From: Gammaproteobacteria bacterium
GTDB lineage: Bacteria > Pseudomonadota > Gammaproteobacteria > SZUA-229
Length of the DNA: 7,346 bases
Direction of reading: 5' to 3'
Assembly (NCBI GenBank): GCA_002401185.1
Contig: NVSH01000013.1
Coordinates: 1 to 7,346, forward strand
The notes below the pieces were generated by a model that was given only the letters and a program-made list of their open reading frames with translations, had not been told where the DNA came from and made no database searches. Positions 5,997 through 7,346 of this stretch are shown piece after piece (the stretch's first letter is position 1; the number at the start of each line of letters is the position of its first letter). Made by a program: the position numbers and the translations under genes.

Positions 5997-7346
5997 TTAT
6001 TTTTTGATTAGGTAGGGTAAGTTTACTTCGTGTGATTTTGAAAGCCATGGTTTAATGTCATCTATGCTGAGGGGTTTACTGTAGAAATACCCCTGAACTA
6101 TCTCACCATTTAGTTTTTTTACAACATCAAGCTCTGCCTGTGTTTCAATACCTTCAAACACATTCTTCATACATAAACCTGTACTCATTGTAACGATTGA
6201 TCTTACGATATTAACTAATGTAGGCTTAGTGTCGATATCTCTAATGAAGGTTTGATCAACTTTGATACAATCGATTGGTAACCGGGTAAGGTAACTCATT
6301 GACGTGTAGCCAGTACCAAAATCATCAAGCGCTATTGAGCAGCCTATTTTATGAAGTTTATTGAGAAACATCTCTGTTTTTTCAAAATCATCAATTAGCA
6401 AGGACTCTGTTATTTCAAACTCCAGCTGAGATGAATGAATACCGCAATTTTGTATTTCTTTTTCAATAAAATCGACAAAACTTAAATCGCCACATTGTAG
6501 TGCGGACAAATTGATAGCTACCGTGGTATCACCAATGTGGCCAGTGGCGATAAATTTAGTAACGTAGGAAACAACCCATTTTCCTACGTCATATATCAGT
6601 CCAGTTTCTTCTAGTAAGGGTATAAATTGAACAGGGCTGACAGTACCTAATTCATTGTTATCCCAACGTAATAACGCCTCGAAGCCAACAGTTTTTCCTG
6701 TAAGGGAATTAATCTGTGGCTGAAATTCCATATAGAATTCATCATTGATAATTGCAGTGTGTAGCTCGGTTTCAATTTCAAGTCGCTCGCGTAGTTTATT
6801 TGACATACTCTCATCATAAAACTGTAAACGATTACCGCCAGCTTTTTTTGCATTATACATAGCGGTATCTGCATTTCTGAGTAACTCTAATGCAGAACTA
6901 CCATCATTAGGGAATATACTGATACCGATACTAGCGCCGATATGAATTTTGTGCGATTCGATATCAAAAATATTTGTTAAATTTTCAATCAGTTTTTGCG
7001 CAATGCCAATCGCTTCATCGCTGTTAATCATTCGTTGTATAACAACCACAAATTCATCACCCCCATTTCGTGAAATGGTGTCTTCTTTACGTAAGGTTCC
7101 TAAAAGACGGATGGAAACTTGTTTTATTAGTTTGTCACCAATAATATGCCCCAGGCTATCATTGATTGTTTTAAATCTATCAAGATCTAAAAAAAGTACA
7201 CCTAGTTGTTGTTTATTACGGTGCGCAGCTTCTATAGAATGATTGATACGATTTATCAATAAGTTTCTATTCGGCAAACCCGTTAACTCATCATGGTAGG
7301 CAAGATGCTGTAAATTTTCTTCAGCTTCTTCTTTTTTACGGATAAC
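5997..7346 (-). CDS. GGDEF-EAL cyclic-di-GMP enzyme, N-terminus beyond the window
   Basis: This gene encodes a dual-domain protein that may make c-di-GMP (GGDEF) and degrade it (EAL). The frame is open to the window edge and gives 449 residues; a TTG at 7275-7277 is internal, because upstream codons read a helical linker and YHDELTG, the normal GGDEF-domain entry. Numbering from the first visible residue, the inhibitory-site RKED is at 86-89 and GGDEF at 95-99, matching the RxxDxxxRxGGDEF pattern. EALLR is at 223-227, NLS at about 279-281, EITES at about 311-315, DDFGTGY at 341-347 and EGIET at 398-402. Both domains therefore look catalytically competent. Any PAS or other sensor domain and its promoter lie beyond 7346. 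It converges with the ketosynthase gene across a 30-base gap with no visible terminator. Because DSF-type signals act through such proteins, for example RpfR (PAS-GGDEF-EAL), proximity to the RpfF-like gene is suggestive only. Confidence 0.95.
   Translation of the reverse strand, partial: VIRKKEEAEENLQHLAYHDELTGLPNRNLLINRINHSIEAAHRNKQQLGVLFLDLDRFKTINDSLGHIIGDKLIKQVSIRLLGTLRKEDTISRNGGDEFVVVIQRMINSDEAIGIAQKLIENLTNIFDIESHKIHIGASIGISIFPNDGSSALELLRNADTAMYNAKKAGGNRLQFYDESMSNKLRERLEIETELHTAIINDEFYMEFQPQINSLTGKTVGFEALLRWDNNELGTVSPVQFIPLLEETGLIYDVGKWVVSYVTKFIATGHIGDTTVAINLSALQCGDLSFVDFIEKEIQNCGIHSSQLEFEITESLLIDDFEKTEMFLNKLHKIGCSIALDDFGTGYTSMSYLTRLPIDCIKVDQTFIRDIDTKPTLVNIVRSIVTMSTGLCMKNVFEGIETQAELDVVKKLNGEIVQGYFYSKPLSIDDIKPWLSKSHEVNLPYLIKK

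Noticed and set aside
6949..7242. 97-codon plus-strand frame opposite the GGDEF domain
   Set aside because: The minus strand carries an unambiguous GGDEF domain here. The plus-strand product is Ser/Ile-rich with no family signature.
7275..7277. TTG as the true start of the GGDEF-EAL gene
   Set aside because: The frame continues upstream into conserved GGDEF-entry residues (YHDELTG) and a charged helical linker, so this codon is an internal Leu.

Overview
The window looks like chromosomal DNA of a gammaproteobacterium. The clearest evidence is the partial RhlE helicase, which follows the enterobacterial protein almost motif for motif. The acyl-lipid genes in the middle are visibly more AT-rich than rhlE. 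I cannot name a genus.

Layout. (1) Positions 1-841, minus strand: the first 280 residues of the DEAD-box RNA helicase RhlE. Its leader is long, carries strong inverted repeats and has a candidate promoter near 1020. (2) Positions 1176-3086, minus strand: a PlsC-type lysophospholipid acyltransferase downstream of an RpfF-like crotonase. The crotonase retains the paired glutamates of DSF (diffusible signal factor, cis-2-unsaturated fatty acid) synthases. (3) Positions 3087-3379: an AT-rich divergent control region holding two near-identical direct repeats. (4) Positions 3380-5966, plus strand: a compact operon encoding an acyl carrier protein, a methyltransferase of the cyclopropane-fatty-acid synthase/coclaurine N-methyltransferase fold, and a NodE/FabF-type beta-ketoacyl-ACP synthase. 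(5) Positions 5997-7346, minus strand: the C-terminal 449 residues of a GGDEF-EAL cyclic-di-GMP protein that convergently abuts the operon. Its N-terminal sensor part lies outside the window.

How the genes may work together (inference). A dedicated ACP and condensing enzyme would build a special acyl chain. The CFA-like enzyme could methylate or cyclopropanate it. The RpfF-like crotonase could dehydrate and/or release a 2-enoyl acid, and the acyltransferase could place an acyl chain on a lipid. DSF signals are known to act through c-di-GMP enzymes, so the adjacent GGDEF-EAL gene is a plausible but unproven output partner. The whole resembles a small uncharacterised fatty-acyl signal or specialised-lipid locus, and is the most interesting content here. 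No tRNA, rRNA, CRISPR array, insertion sequence or convincing intrinsic terminator was seen.
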